Below are positions 8,137 through 16,748 of a stretch of DNA of 64,000 bases, one piece after another. The position numbers were made by a program, and so were the translations under genes. This DNA comes from Bacteriovorax sp. MedPE-SWde (GTDB lineage: Bacteria > Bdellovibrionota > Bacteriovoracia > Bacteriovoracales > Bacteriovoracaceae), in the NCBI GenBank assembly GCA_001874305.1, contig MPCU01000006.1, positions 62,001-126,000 on the forward strand, given 5' to 3'. Under the pieces are notes generated by a model. That model searched no databases, had not been told where the DNA came from, and saw only the letters and a program-made list of their open reading frames with translations. The number at the start of each line of letters is the position of its first letter. Within the stretch, counting starts at the first letter, position 1.

Positions 8137-8889
8137 CTATAATTCGTGTTCTTTAAATACTTTACAAAATTTTTGAATAACTGGCTGAAGGCCTTCGAAT
8201 ACCGCTTGTGAGACAATCCAGTGTCCAATATTATATTCCTTAAATATATTTAATTGCAAAAGAGGTATAACGCTATCAAGAGATAGTCCATGTCCAGCAT
8301 GATAACCAACAGACGTATCTTTAACTACATTATAGGCCTTCTTATATAGCTCAATATGAGAATCTGTATCTCCATTGTCTAAGAATTCTTTTGCATATTG
8401 GCCTGTATGGATTTCAACAGCATCAGCACCAAGCTCAATACTCTTTCTCATCACTTCTTCATCTGCCTCAACAAAGAGAGAAATTTTTACATCAGAGATT
8501 CCTTCTCTAAGCTTGGCCATCATCGATTTAATTTTGGTGAAGTTTTCTTCACCCATAACGTCTAGACCACCTTCAGTAGTCTTCTCTTCTCTTTTTTCCG
8601 GTACTAAGCAAATCCATTCAGGTTGAGATACTATAGCAATTTCTGCAATTTCGTCAGAACAGCCCATCTCAAGATTTAGAGGTTTTCCAAACTCTTTTGT
8701 TACAAGATGTACACTTTGAACATCTGTATCTTGAATATGTCTTCTGTCTTCACGTAAATGAATTGTAATCTGGTCAGCACCACCTCTAAGAGCATGTGTA
8801 GCAGCATCCACAATACTTGGGTACCCTTCATCTCTTTGTTGTCTTAAAGTAGCAACGTGATCTATATTTACGCCTAATCGAGGTATCAT
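8137..8889 (-). CDS. pdxJ: Pyridoxine 5'-phosphate synthase
   Basis: Condenses 1-deoxyxylulose 5-phosphate with 3-amino-2-oxopropyl phosphate to form pyridoxine 5'-phosphate, the last ring-forming step of DXP-dependent vitamin B6 synthesis. The N-terminal LGVNIDHVATLRQ, the ITIHLREDRRHI loop and AVEIHTGQYA are family hallmarks, and the length (250 residues) is normal. It begins 2 bases after glmM, and its ribosome site (AGGA) lies inside the end of glmM, so the two are co-translated. Confidence 0.95.
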   Translation of the reverse strand: MIPRLGVNIDHVATLRQQRDEGYPSIVDAATHALRGGADQITIHLREDRRHIQDTDVQSVHLVTKEFGKPLNLEMGCSDEIAEIAIVSQPEWICLVPEKREEKTTEGGLDVMGEENFTKIKSMMAKLREGISDVKISLFVEADEEVMRKSIELGADAVEIHTGQYAKEFLDNGDTDSHIELYKKAYNVVKDTSVGYHAGHGLSLDSVIPLLQLNIFKEYNIGHWIVSQAVFEGLQPVIQKFCKVFKEHEL

Positions 8890-8891
8890 AA

Positions 8892-10256
8892 TTATCCTAA
8901 TTCTTTCTTTAAAATTTGTATTAAGTCATCACAGATTTGATTAACTTCTTTTTCCTTTTCACCCTCAACCATCACACGTGCTAATGATTCAGTACCAGAG
9001 TAGCGTATAACAACTCGTCCCTTACCGTTGAGTTTCTTATTGGCCTCAACTATACCGGCCTGGAGGTCCTTAAGCTCGCCCAGAGGTCTTTTCTCTCCTA
9101 CTCTAATATTTTTTAGTATCTGTGGAAAGAGATCTATTTCACTAGCAAGTTCGTCTATTTCTTTTTCAAAAAATTTTGTTGCTTCAACTGTTTTAAGCGC
9201 CGCAAGAGTTCCGTCACCAGTCGTTGCATGGTCAAAGAATATAATATGACCAGATGGCTCACCACCTAGCTTAGAACCGTTATCTCTCATGAATTCCATA
9301 ATGTATCGGTCACCAACTTTAGTTCTATGAAACTTTAAACCTAAGCTCTGAATATATAGTTCAAGCCCTATATTAGACATTACTGTTCCAACAACAGTGT
9401 CGCCTTTTTTAAGTTCACCTTTTGCAAGCATAGACTTTGCCATGATTCCAATAAGCTTATCTCCATCTATAACTTCACCGTTCTTATCAATAACCTGAAT
9501 TCTGTCAGCGTCACCGTCTAGACAAAAACCAATATCAGCTCTTAACTTACTCACTTCAGTACATGCAAGTTCAGTGTGAAGACTTCCACAGTTTAAGTTA
9601 ATATTTTCTCCGTTAGGACTTACTCCTAAAGAGAAAACTTCAGCTCCTAACTCACTAAGAACCATAGGAGCAACTTTGTAGCTGGCACCGTTAGCACAAT
9701 CAACTACAACTCTCATTCCCGCAAGATCATACTCATGCGCCAGAGCAGTTTTTACGTGAACGATATATCGTCCATCAACACCTTCAAGACGCTTCGCTCG
9801 ACCAATATCTCCTCCTGTCTTAGGAAGGATTTTCTCTGGGTTTAAAACAAGGTCTTCTAAAATTAATTCAACTTCGTCTGGAAGCTTGAACCCTTCTGCA
9901 TCAAATAGTTTTATTCCATTATCATCAAAGTTATTATGCGATGCTGAAATCATAACTCCAGCATCTGCACGCATACTATTAGTCACAAATGCAACTCCAG
10001 GAGTTGGCAGAGGACCAGTAAATATAACCTTACCACCTTGAGAACATACACCTGAGGCAAACGCCTGCTCGAGCATATAGCAACTTAAGCGTGTATCTTT
10101 ACCAACAATGACGAGGGGCCTCTTTTCATTACCACTCTTTTTTTGAAAGTAGTAAGTCACCGCTCGCCCTAGGGCCGTTGCGACTTCTGAAGTCATTGGA
10201 TAAATATTCGCTTTTCCACGAATCCCATCTGTTCCAAATAATTTTCTTTCTGACAT
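8892..10256 (-). CDS. glmM: Phosphoglucosamine mutase
   Basis: Converts glucosamine-6-phosphate to glucosamine-1-phosphate for UDP-GlcNAc, peptidoglycan and LPS. GTDGIRG at the N-terminus, the phosphoserine loop ISASHNNFDDNG (S106), the metal loop DGDADR and the phosphate-binding RYSGTE near the C-terminus are all intact in 454 residues. It sits 10 bp after cdaR, repeating the cdaA-cdaR-glmM order known from Firmicutes. Confidence 0.96.
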   Translation of the reverse strand: MSERKLFGTDGIRGKANIYPMTSEVATALGRAVTYYFQKKSGNEKRPLVIVGKDTRLSCYMLEQAFASGVCSQGGKVIFTGPLPTPGVAFVTNSMRADAGVMISASHNNFDDNGIKLFDAEGFKLPDEVELILEDLVLNPEKILPKTGGDIGRAKRLEGVDGRYIVHVKTALAHEYDLAGMRVVVDCANGASYKVAPMVLSELGAEVFSLGVSPNGENINLNCGSLHTELACTEVSKLRADIGFCLDGDADRIQVIDKNGEVIDGDKLIGIMAKSMLAKGELKKGDTVVGTVMSNIGLELYIQSLGLKFHRTKVGDRYIMEFMRDNGSKLGGEPSGHIIFFDHATTGDGTLAALKTVEATKFFEKEIDELASEIDLFPQILKNIRVGEKRPLGELKDLQAGIVEANKKLNGKGRVVIRYSGTESLARVMVEGEKEKEVNQICDDLIQILKKELG

Positions 10257-10266
10257 TGATTACCTT

Positions 10267-11190
10267 TTAGTATTTTCTAACTTTAATAAATTCTGGGTTA
10301 ATCTGTAAGAGGTGTACTCCTTCTGGAAGAATTGCTCTTAACTTTACTTTAAACTTCCCTTTTTTCTTTGCGGGAATTTCTGCATATACTTTAACTTCAC
10401 TACTTCTTAAACTCTTTCCTTCAGGTGCAAGAACATCTAAAGAGACCTTTCTCTTGGAAGGCTTAAACTTATGTGATGTAGAAATAAAGTTAATCGATAT
10501 ATTCTTTAAGTTGAGATTCGCCTTCTTTGGCCTAATATCATATTTCAACTTAAAGCTCTTATCCCCTAAATAGCGGACAAATTGAGGCAACTCGGCAAGA
10601 GTAACGTCAACCTCGCCCATTCCAGAAAAAGTGCTGATATCCACAAGGCGAGACTTAGTAACACCTACTTTCTTCATGAGACTTCGAGGCCCTTCGATAG
10701 ACACATAACTAGGTGTTACCTTCGCTGTAATTAGCCTAAGGTCATCTGGCAGGTTCGATATAACATTGGCCTTAATATTTATTTTCTTATTTATGACTTT
10801 ATCAAAGTGAAGCGCCAACATCTCAGGCTCTAATTTCACAACATCAACACCGAAAGGAAGAACGATATCGTTATCTTTTATAGAGTATTGAATCTCACGC
10901 TTACCTTTTAACTTTTTCTTTGAAAGATCTATAAATATTTTTAAATCTTCATCCTGATACTCTTTTAAGAAAGCTCGGGCTCCCTTAAGGGTCACTCTAA
11001 CTTTACTAGCAGAAAGCTTATCAACTCCAAGGCCAACGGGAGACTTTACAGAGACGTCAAAACTTCTCTGAACAGTAATAGGCTCAGAGTTTACAACGTA
11101 GAACCAAAGAAAAACTGACGTAATTAAACTTAATATTTTTAATACGTGGCCTTCAAGCCACTTTACCTTTATATCTCTTTTCATATTCAC
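10267..11190 (-). CDS. cdaR: YbbR-domain protein, CdaR-like regulator of diadenylate cyclase
   Basis: The 307-residue protein has one N-terminal membrane segment (about 17-32, ILSLITSVFLWFYVV) followed by a periplasmic region with YbbR-type beta-rich repeats. In Firmicutes CdaR binds and modulates CdaA. The start overlaps the end of cdaA by 4 bp, so the two are co-translated. The sequence is divergent, so regulation of CdaA is inferred from domain and position. Confidence 0.82.
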   Translation of the reverse strand: MNMKRDIKVKWLEGHVLKILSLITSVFLWFYVVNSEPITVQRSFDVSVKSPVGLGVDKLSASKVRVTLKGARAFLKEYQDEDLKIFIDLSKKKLKGKREIQYSIKDNDIVLPFGVDVVKLEPEMLALHFDKVINKKINIKANVISNLPDDLRLITAKVTPSYVSIEGPRSLMKKVGVTKSRLVDISTFSGMGEVDVTLAELPQFVRYLGDKSFKLKYDIRPKKANLNLKNISINFISTSHKFKPSKRKVSLDVLAPEGKSLRSSEVKVYAEIPAKKKGKFKVKLRAILPEGVHLLQINPEFIKVRKY

Positions 11191-11990
11191 CTGGCCTCAA
11201 TCTTAGCAAGACCGTCTTTTAACTTTTCTCCAGACCAGAGATGATTCACATATTGTCGCAAGACATTCTCATCTGCGCATGCGTAGAAAACCCCATCAAG
11301 ACAGATATTAATTTTCCCAGTCTCTTCACTCACTGTTATAACGACAGCATCAGATACTTCAGATATCCCAAGGGCAGCTCTGTGCCTTGTTCCATAGTGA
11401 CGGTCAATGTCGACATTTTTAGATAGTGGTAGAAAACAAGCTGCCGCAGCAACTCTATCGTCCCTAATAATGATTGCACCGTCGTGAAGTGGTGATGACG
11501 TAGTAAAGATTGAATAAAGAAGGTCAGAGTGAACTTCACAATCTAGAAAAGTTCCGGTTTCAATATAGTTCTGTAGACCATTCTTTCTTTCAAGAACAAT
11601 TAGTCCACCAATTCTTTCTTTACTCATTACCGCAGTGGCCCTAACAACCTCCTCAACATCAAACCCTACAGGAGATCGGTCAAAGAATTGAAACATCTTT
11701 CTACCTGTACCAACATTGGCCAGTGCAGCTCGTAGTTGATCCTGAAATAGGATGATAAATATAATGAAGAAATAATCAAAGAAGTGATCTAAGATCCAAT
11801 TTAACGTGTAGAGGTTATAGTTAATCCCTAGGGCATAAATACCCGACAAAAAAACCATTCCTATCAATATCTGTACAGCCCTTGTTCCGTGCACAATCTT
11901 TAAGACTTGATAGATCATCAGAGCGACAATCCCCATATCTACAAAATCTTTAACGGATAGCTGTTTTAGTAAAATACCAAAAAAGTTCAT
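11187..11990 (-). CDS. cdaA: Membrane diadenylate cyclase (c-di-AMP synthase)
   Basis: Makes cyclic di-AMP from two ATP. Three hydrophobic segments in the first 85 residues anchor a DisA_N cyclase domain in which the catalytic DGA (170-172, in SPLHDGAII) and RHR (202-204, in GTRHRAALG) motifs are intact. It is the first gene of a leftward operon with cdaR, glmM and pdxJ. c-di-AMP is less widespread in Gram-negatives, so its presence here is informative about lineage. Confidence 0.93.
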   Translation of the reverse strand: MNFFGILLKQLSVKDFVDMGIVALMIYQVLKIVHGTRAVQILIGMVFLSGIYALGINYNLYTLNWILDHFFDYFFIIFIILFQDQLRAALANVGTGRKMFQFFDRSPVGFDVEEVVRATAVMSKERIGGLIVLERKNGLQNYIETGTFLDCEVHSDLLYSIFTTSSPLHDGAIIIRDDRVAAAACFLPLSKNVDIDRHYGTRHRAALGISEVSDAVVITVSEETGKINICLDGVFYACADENVLRQYVNHLWSGEKLKDGLAKIEAR

Positions 11991-12056
11991 AAAATCTCTT
12001 ATTAAAGTACCAACAAATTATGTCATAATATATTGATATACTTAAGGAGTACTATC

Positions 12057-12473
12057 ATGCCTACAAAATCAGTAATAGTAAATACTTCAGGCGAAGCCTT
12101 CTATGACATAACGGAAAGCGTAAAACGTGAGGCCACAAAGCTAATCAACTCTCAAGAAGGTCTTCTTTATATATTCACGGTGCATACAAGCTGCGCTCTA
12201 ACATGCAATGAAGCTTTTGACCCAAGTGCGAAAATTGATATGGAAGAATTTATGAAGCACCTCGCTCCTAGAAACTTAAAGTTTATTACTCATACTGCGG
12301 AAGGTCCTGATGACTCACCTTCCCATATGAAGTCGATTCTTCTTAACCAGAACCTCTGCTTTCCTGTCATAAACAACAAATTACAACTTGGAACTTGGCA
12401 AGGAATATACCTCGCAGAGTTTAGAGACGGAACAAGAGACAGAAGTATTTTGATCAAGTACATTTCGGGCTAG
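12057..12473 (+). CDS. YjbQ/UPF0047 family protein
   Basis: A 138-residue protein of the widespread YjbQ family. The core has the typical VHTSCALTCNEAFDPS and GTWQGIYLAEFRDG segments, the first carrying the conserved histidine. E. coli YjbQ has been reported to have weak thiamin phosphate synthase activity, but the physiological role is unsettled. The start at 12057 is chosen over an in-frame ATG at 12033 because AAGGAG precedes it by 7 bases. Confidence 0.85.
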   Translation: MPTKSVIVNTSGEAFYDITESVKREATKLINSQEGLLYIFTVHTSCALTCNEAFDPSAKIDMEEFMKHLAPRNLKFITHTAEGPDDSPSHMKSILLNQNLCFPVINNKLQLGTWQGIYLAEFRDGTRDRSILIKYISG

Positions 12474-12475
12474 CT

Positions 12476-12503
12476 TTGACGTCGATCTAAGATTGAGTAT
12501 AAT
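12476..12503 (+). promoter_or_regulatory. Promoter placing the SpoIID-domain mRNA start at its ATG
   Basis: TTGACG (12476-12481), 16 bases, then a perfect TATAAT (12498-12503). Transcription should begin about 7 bases after the -10, that is at about 12510, which is the A of the ATG. No ribosome site precedes the ATG, so the mRNA may be leaderless. Confidence 0.55.
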
Positions 12504-12509
12504 TTTTAT

Positions 12510-13835
12510 ATGAAAAAATTTATAACTATTGTAACTCTAGTCCTTTTTAAGATTAACCTTCTTGCTGCGGATGAATTCTTTATTCATAATCCGTCTAGTA
12601 GTATTCCACCTAATTTTAAAGAAGGTGCTCTATCTCTTCCAGAGAATATTGAATCTTTAAAAGAAATTAAGGTACTCATTTACCCACATGACCTCAAAAA
12701 TGACTGGCGTCACGGAAAACCAGATGACCCAACGAAATTCTCTATTGTATCTAATAACAATATTACTATTACGAGTAACACAGGAAAGAAACTAAGTCTT
12801 AAGAAGGCGACTCTATACAAGCAAAAATCATCTATTCTTATAATTAAAGAAGATGGATCAAGAACATTCCTTGAAGCACCATTGAAATTTAATGCGACTA
12901 AACCTGTTAAAATTGAAAGGTTTGGTAATGAAGAGAAATCTAACTCATATGTTGGCCAATTTAAAGTTGGGCTAAATAGTAAAGGTCTTTATCTTGTAAA
13001 CACTATTGATATGGAGACTTACCTATTGGGAGTTGTTCCAAGTGAGAGTTCACCATCATGGCCAATTGAATCTTTAAAAGCGCAAGCTCTCGCTGCAAGA
13101 AGTTATGCAATTTATCATCTCGTAAATGGTAGAGAAAGCAGTAGAGATTGGGATGTAGACGACACTGCCAGGTATCAAGTATATACAGGTGTTAGTCACA
13201 GAAAGCCTAGTACGGATAAAGCTGTTAACGACACTGCAAATGAAGTTATTCTATATAAAGGAAAAATTATTGTCGCATTTTTTCATGCTTACTCTGGTGG
13301 GTGGACTGATAAAGGAAGTGTGATATTTGAAAATGACACTGTCCCATACTGTGATCGATCTAAAGAAATCTTTTCAAGAGATGCACTAAGAGAAAACCTT
13401 TCGTCTCGAAGTCAGTGGATCGTTGAGTGGAAGAAAGCGTGGACGAAAAAAGATGTTCTTACGAAACTAAAGAGTCACAGGGATTTAAAGAAGAAGTTCA
13501 CAAAGTTTAATCCAGAACTAACTTATGAGTTTAATGTTTTAGATAGAAATCCTAACTATGATAGTGCTCGAACAATTCAAATAGTTCAGGGGGATAATAG
13601 CGAAACAATGTATTTTAAAAAAATGCGTGGAGCTCTAGGATGGAGTAACTTCAATTCTTATCACTACTATATTGAGAATGAAACAAATTCAGATGTGTCA
13701 TTTAGAGGCTTTGGTTGGGGACACCATATTGGTCTTTCACAATGGGGCGCTTATATGATGTCAAAGTATTATGGGTATAAGTATAAAGATATAATCAAGC
13801 ACTACTATCACAATATTGAAATTCAAAAAATCTAG
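12510..13835 (+). CDS. Exported SpoIID/LytB-domain protein
   Basis: A 441-residue protein with a signal peptide (MKKFITIVTLVLFKINLLAA) and a SpoIID/LytB domain. The signature is the block YLLGVVPSESSPSWP followed by LKAQALAARSYA, and GFGWGHHIGLSQWGA near the C-terminus. SpoIID of Bacillus is a lytic transglycosylase acting on denuded peptidoglycan; LytB is an amidase enhancer. In this non-sporulating context a role in cell-wall remodelling is likely. It ends at a hairpin shared with the convergent receiver gene. Confidence 0.87.
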   Translation: MKKFITIVTLVLFKINLLAADEFFIHNPSSSIPPNFKEGALSLPENIESLKEIKVLIYPHDLKNDWRHGKPDDPTKFSIVSNNNITITSNTGKKLSLKKATLYKQKSSILIIKEDGSRTFLEAPLKFNATKPVKIERFGNEEKSNSYVGQFKVGLNSKGLYLVNTIDMETYLLGVVPSESSPSWPIESLKAQALAARSYAIYHLVNGRESSRDWDVDDTARYQVYTGVSHRKPSTDKAVNDTANEVILYKGKIIVAFFHAYSGGWTDKGSVIFENDTVPYCDRSKEIFSRDALRENLSSRSQWIVEWKKAWTKKDVLTKLKSHRDLKKKFTKFNPELTYEFNVLDRNPNYDSARTIQIVQGDNSETMYFKKMRGALGWSNFNSYHYYIENETNSDVSFRGFGWGHHIGLSQWGAYMMSKYYGYKYKDIIKHYYHNIEIQKI

Positions 13836-13841
13836 TATTCA

Positions 13842-13875
13842 ATCCAGGGTGACGATCTTATTGGTTACCCTGGAT
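13842..13875. terminator. Hairpin between convergent genes
   Basis: A 12-bp stem with one G-T wobble (13842-13853 with 13864-13875) and a 10-base loop lies between the stop codons of the SpoIID-domain gene and the receiver gene. It probably terminates both, although the T-tracts are weak. Confidence 0.6.
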
Positions 13876-13879
13876 ATAA

Positions 13880-14407
13880 TTAATTCTTCTTGTTAACTGA
13901 CTTCAGCTCTAACATTGCCATTAAGGCCTCAAGATACTCTGCTCTTTTTTCATAATCTAATAAGTCATAATTAAGCTTAGAGTTATAATCAAAGAATTTC
14001 GTTACAGATTCAAAGAACTTTCTTTCACATCGTGCTGAGACAATTTTATTACATGCATTGTGTAGTCGAGAAATAAGGATGTCGTTATTAATAGGTTTAT
14101 CAATTATATCAAAGGCACCCATTCTCATAACTTTTTGAACTAAATTCTTATCAGCAAATGCTGTTAGAAAAATTGTCTCTCCACTAAAGTCTTGTTCAAT
14201 TAATTTATAGAATAACTCATCTCCAGTCATTCTCGGCATACTTATATCACTAAGAACAACGTCTATAGAGTTTTTTGATATTACTTCAAGTGCTTCAACA
14301 CCATCACCGGCCTGAAAAACATTAGTAACATGTTCCTCTAGAATATCGACAAGAAGTTCTCTGATAATTTCTTCATCTTCAACAATTAATAAATTGATAC
14401 TTTTAAT
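13880..14407 (-). CDS. Stand-alone response-regulator receiver, probable ATT start
   Basis: The first ATG (14239) would drop the first 56 residues of the receiver domain. The frame continues open upstream and gives a perfect CheY-like N-terminus, KSINLLIVEDEE. The only plausible start is ATT at 14407, preceded by GAGAGG with 5-base spacing; an in-frame TGA lies just upstream at 14419-14417. The resulting 175-residue protein has the acidic pair E10/D11, phospho-acceptor D54 (LSDISMP), T82 and K104 (DKPI). The last about 50 residues form a helical tail without a recognised output domain. Confidence 0.8.
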   Translation of the reverse strand: MKSINLLIVEDEEIIRELLVDILEEHVTNVFQAGDGVEALEVISKNSIDVVLSDISMPRMTGDELFYKLIEQDFSGETIFLTAFADKNLVQKVMRMGAFDIIDKPINNDILISRLHNACNKIVSARCERKFFESVTKFFDYNSKLNYDLLDYEKRAEYLEALMAMLELKSVNKKN

Positions 14408-14472
14408 GGGAACCTCTCAACTGATAATACTCTTAAAGTTTAGCACATCTATAAAGTTGAACAAGTTTCAAC

Positions 14473-14518
14473 TTATTAAAAAATCAAAAAAAAGGAGTAG
14501 GTCAAACACCTACTCCTT
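14473..14518 (-). terminator. Intrinsic terminator of the PilZ-GAF-AAA+ gene
   Basis: AAGGAGTAGG (14492-14501) pairs perfectly with CCTACTCCTT (14509-14518). On the minus strand the hairpin is followed by a run of T residues (from the A-rich stretch 14478-14491). It ends the leftward gene at 14551. Confidence 0.85.
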
Positions 14519-14550
14519 GAATAATGTAAATATATTAACAGTCAATAAAA

Positions 14551-16536
14551 CTATGCTACTTTCTTTTCTTCAGTCACTTCATCTGTAAAAGAAGTCTCTT
14601 CATTTTCAACTTTCTCTTTAGACTTTCCTTCAAGATTATCGAGAACAGAATTTGAAATAATTAATTTCTTTCTTAGGGCCTCTCTTGAGATTCCCATCTC
14701 TTTAGCTGCCTTAGATTTATTACCGTGATTTCTTTTTATTTCAGAAAGAATCATCTCTCTCTCAATCAATGCAAGTCGATCTTTTAAAGTAATACTATGA
14801 TCACTTACAAATGGAATTGATCCAAACATTCTTTGCTTTTGTACAACATCCACTAAAGGGATTGCACTATTTTCAAAACCTATTTCAGTTATAATATGTG
14901 ATTTAGGATTATAAAGTACCGCGCGTTCAACACATTTTCTTAGCTCTTTTACATTACCTGGCCAGTCATGTTGCTTAAGCTTTTCAAAGGCCTTTGGTGA
15001 GAAACTCTTAAGTAGAAGACCTTGCTTCTTACATTCTAGTTTCAAAAAGTATTCAATGAGATGTTCAATATCATCAGCTCTTCTTCTAAGAGGTTCCATA
15101 TGAACAAAGGCACTTGAAAGTACTTCAAATAGCTCTTTATTCCATTCACCATTTTCAGACATTTGGGCCAGATCTTTTGAAGTTGTTGCAATTATTCTTG
15201 CATCAAAACTGACTTTTCCGCCTTCCAGACCTTTATTCTTAATGACCTCTAGTAAACGTGCCTGCCATTCAAACCCAAGGTTATGTATTTCATGCAGGAT
15301 AACTGTTCCGCCTTTGGTTGATGTAAAAGCACAATCATGCTCATTAGGTCCAAAGAGTTGTTTTTCTAGTGTATCAAAATCTTTTAATTCACAATCAACT
15401 GTTTTAACTTCATTGAGACCACGGCGCCCCTCATGATGAAGAATTGTTCCATAAAGACTCTTACCAACACCAGGTTCACCATACACCATAACTGGAGTTG
15501 TGATATCTTTTAGCTTAATAATTGAGTTTCTTAATGAGCCAACATGTGGTGTTTTCCCAACAAGTGCAAACTTCCTATCAAAAGGAGTTGAAAATCTTCT
15601 AATCTGCGACTTATCAGAGATCGGGTTATAGTTATGAAATACTGAAGAGAAAACAAGAGCTAGTACTTTCATCGTCTTCTCATCTTCAATCGTAAATCGA
15701 TCTTGGTTTCTCTTATTGATAACTTCGATAACACCAATAATTTTATCTTCTCTATTATGAATAGGATGACAAATAATAGATTTTGTTTCATAGCTAAAAA
15801 GAGTATCAAATTGATTATTAAATCTAGAACGATCACTCTTGGTGTCTATATTTAGAGCAACACCTGTTGTAAAAACTGATCCGGCAATTCCAAGTCTATA
15901 ATCAAATTTTAAATTGTCCTTTTCAACTCCTAGAGCACCGACGGCCTCTAGTTCATTTGTATCTGGGTTAATTAAAAAGATACTAGATCTTTGAGCATTT
16001 AAAAGTCTAATAACTTCCTCGAGCATACTATCAAGGAAACCGTCTTTATCACCAAAGTGCGTAATATCTTTAAAGAGTGAAAGTAGAAGTGAGAACATTT
16101 CAAAACCATCACTAGCTTTTGTATATCTTTCTTTTATCGCTGAATCAATAAGACAATCTTTTAGTCTGTCAGACGAGAAACTTAGAATAAAGTTTTCTAA
16201 GAATTTATTAATTTTGTCTTCATGGTCAATCTCGACACCATAAATAATATCTTCATCTTCAAGACTGTTAGTAAATGCTCTAACTACTCTTCCAGTTAAA
16301 TCAAGATGATGTTTTTTAAACTGAAGAGAGATTGCCAATTCAGTCCCTACAGAGATTCTATCTTTTGTAGAAAATCCAAAACCAGTTAGAGAAATATCAA
16401 CGAGTTTTGCATCAGTAATATATTGCATATTTGCGAGATCATCTTCCTTTTCAATCAGAAACCTCACATCATCTGCTTCCTCAACAGGGATTCTAAATGA
16501 CTGATAAAACTTAAACTCTGAAAAACTGGCCAACAT
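14551..16536 (-). CDS. PilZ-GAF-AAA+-Fis regulator with degenerate sigma-54 motifs
   Basis: A 661-residue protein laid out like an NtrC-family activator: PilZ-like domain (about 10-110, with DISLTGFGFS), GAF domain (about 150-310), AAA+ ATPase (about 330-560) and C-terminal Fis-type helix-turn-helix (GNKSKAAKEMGISREALRKKL). Walker A GEPGVGKS is intact. The sigma-54 contact loop, normally GAFTGA, reads CAFTST, and Walker B, normally GGTLFLDEI, reads GGTVILHEI with the key Asp replaced by His. Classical sigma-54 activation and efficient ATP hydrolysis are therefore doubtful. The PilZ domain suggests c-di-GMP input, but the RxxxR part is not obvious. Confidence 0.88.
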   Translation of the reverse strand: MLASFSEFKFYQSFRIPVEEADDVRFLIEKEDDLANMQYITDAKLVDISLTGFGFSTKDRISVGTELAISLQFKKHHLDLTGRVVRAFTNSLEDEDIIYGVEIDHEDKINKFLENFILSFSSDRLKDCLIDSAIKERYTKASDGFEMFSLLLSLFKDITHFGDKDGFLDSMLEEVIRLLNAQRSSIFLINPDTNELEAVGALGVEKDNLKFDYRLGIAGSVFTTGVALNIDTKSDRSRFNNQFDTLFSYETKSIICHPIHNREDKIIGVIEVINKRNQDRFTIEDEKTMKVLALVFSSVFHNYNPISDKSQIRRFSTPFDRKFALVGKTPHVGSLRNSIIKLKDITTPVMVYGEPGVGKSLYGTILHHEGRRGLNEVKTVDCELKDFDTLEKQLFGPNEHDCAFTSTKGGTVILHEIHNLGFEWQARLLEVIKNKGLEGGKVSFDARIIATTSKDLAQMSENGEWNKELFEVLSSAFVHMEPLRRRADDIEHLIEYFLKLECKKQGLLLKSFSPKAFEKLKQHDWPGNVKELRKCVERAVLYNPKSHIITEIGFENSAIPLVDVVQKQRMFGSIPFVSDHSITLKDRLALIEREMILSEIKRNHGNKSKAAKEMGISREALRKKLIISNSVLDNLEGKSKEKVENEETSFTDEVTEEKKVA

Positions 16537-16573
16537 AGTGACTCCTTATAAATTAGCAACTTTACTCACCTAC

Positions 16574-16600
16574 TTTTCGGAACTAATGAGAAAACCTTTA
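16574..16600 (-). promoter_or_regulatory. FliA (sigma-28)-type promoter of the PilZ-GAF-AAA+ gene
   Basis: On the minus strand TAAAGGTT (16600-16593), 11 bases, then TCCGAAAA (16581-16574). This follows the E. coli FliA consensus TAAAGTTT-N11-GCCGATAA with ideal spacing, with a -10 that lacks the usual T. It lies about 40 bases before the start codon. Confidence 0.5.
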
Positions 16601-16666
16601 CACTTGTGCCAACAAAAGATGGCAAAGGTAATGATTACAGCGAGTTAATATATGAAGAGACAAAAT

Positions 16667-16695
16667 AAGTTATTCTAGCGCTAGACAGATAACTT
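16667..16695. promoter_or_regulatory. Nested palindrome in the divergent regulator/speD gap
   Basis: TCTAGCGCTAGA (16674-16685) is a perfect 12-bp palindrome and is itself flanked by AAGTTAT (16667-16673) and ATAACTT (16689-16695). It lies 54 bp before the speD start and could be an operator for the polyamine genes or for the divergent regulator. No known operator was matched. Confidence 0.4.
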
Positions 16696-16748
16696 CGAAA
16701 AAGGCACATTTTAATGTACAATTACAATAACTTATTCAAGGTGTAGCC

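Noticed and set aside
13880-14239. Receiver gene starting at the ATG at 14239
   Set aside because: This would remove the phospho-Asp and first half of the domain although the matching sequence is encoded in frame upstream; a longer protein from ATT is more consistent.
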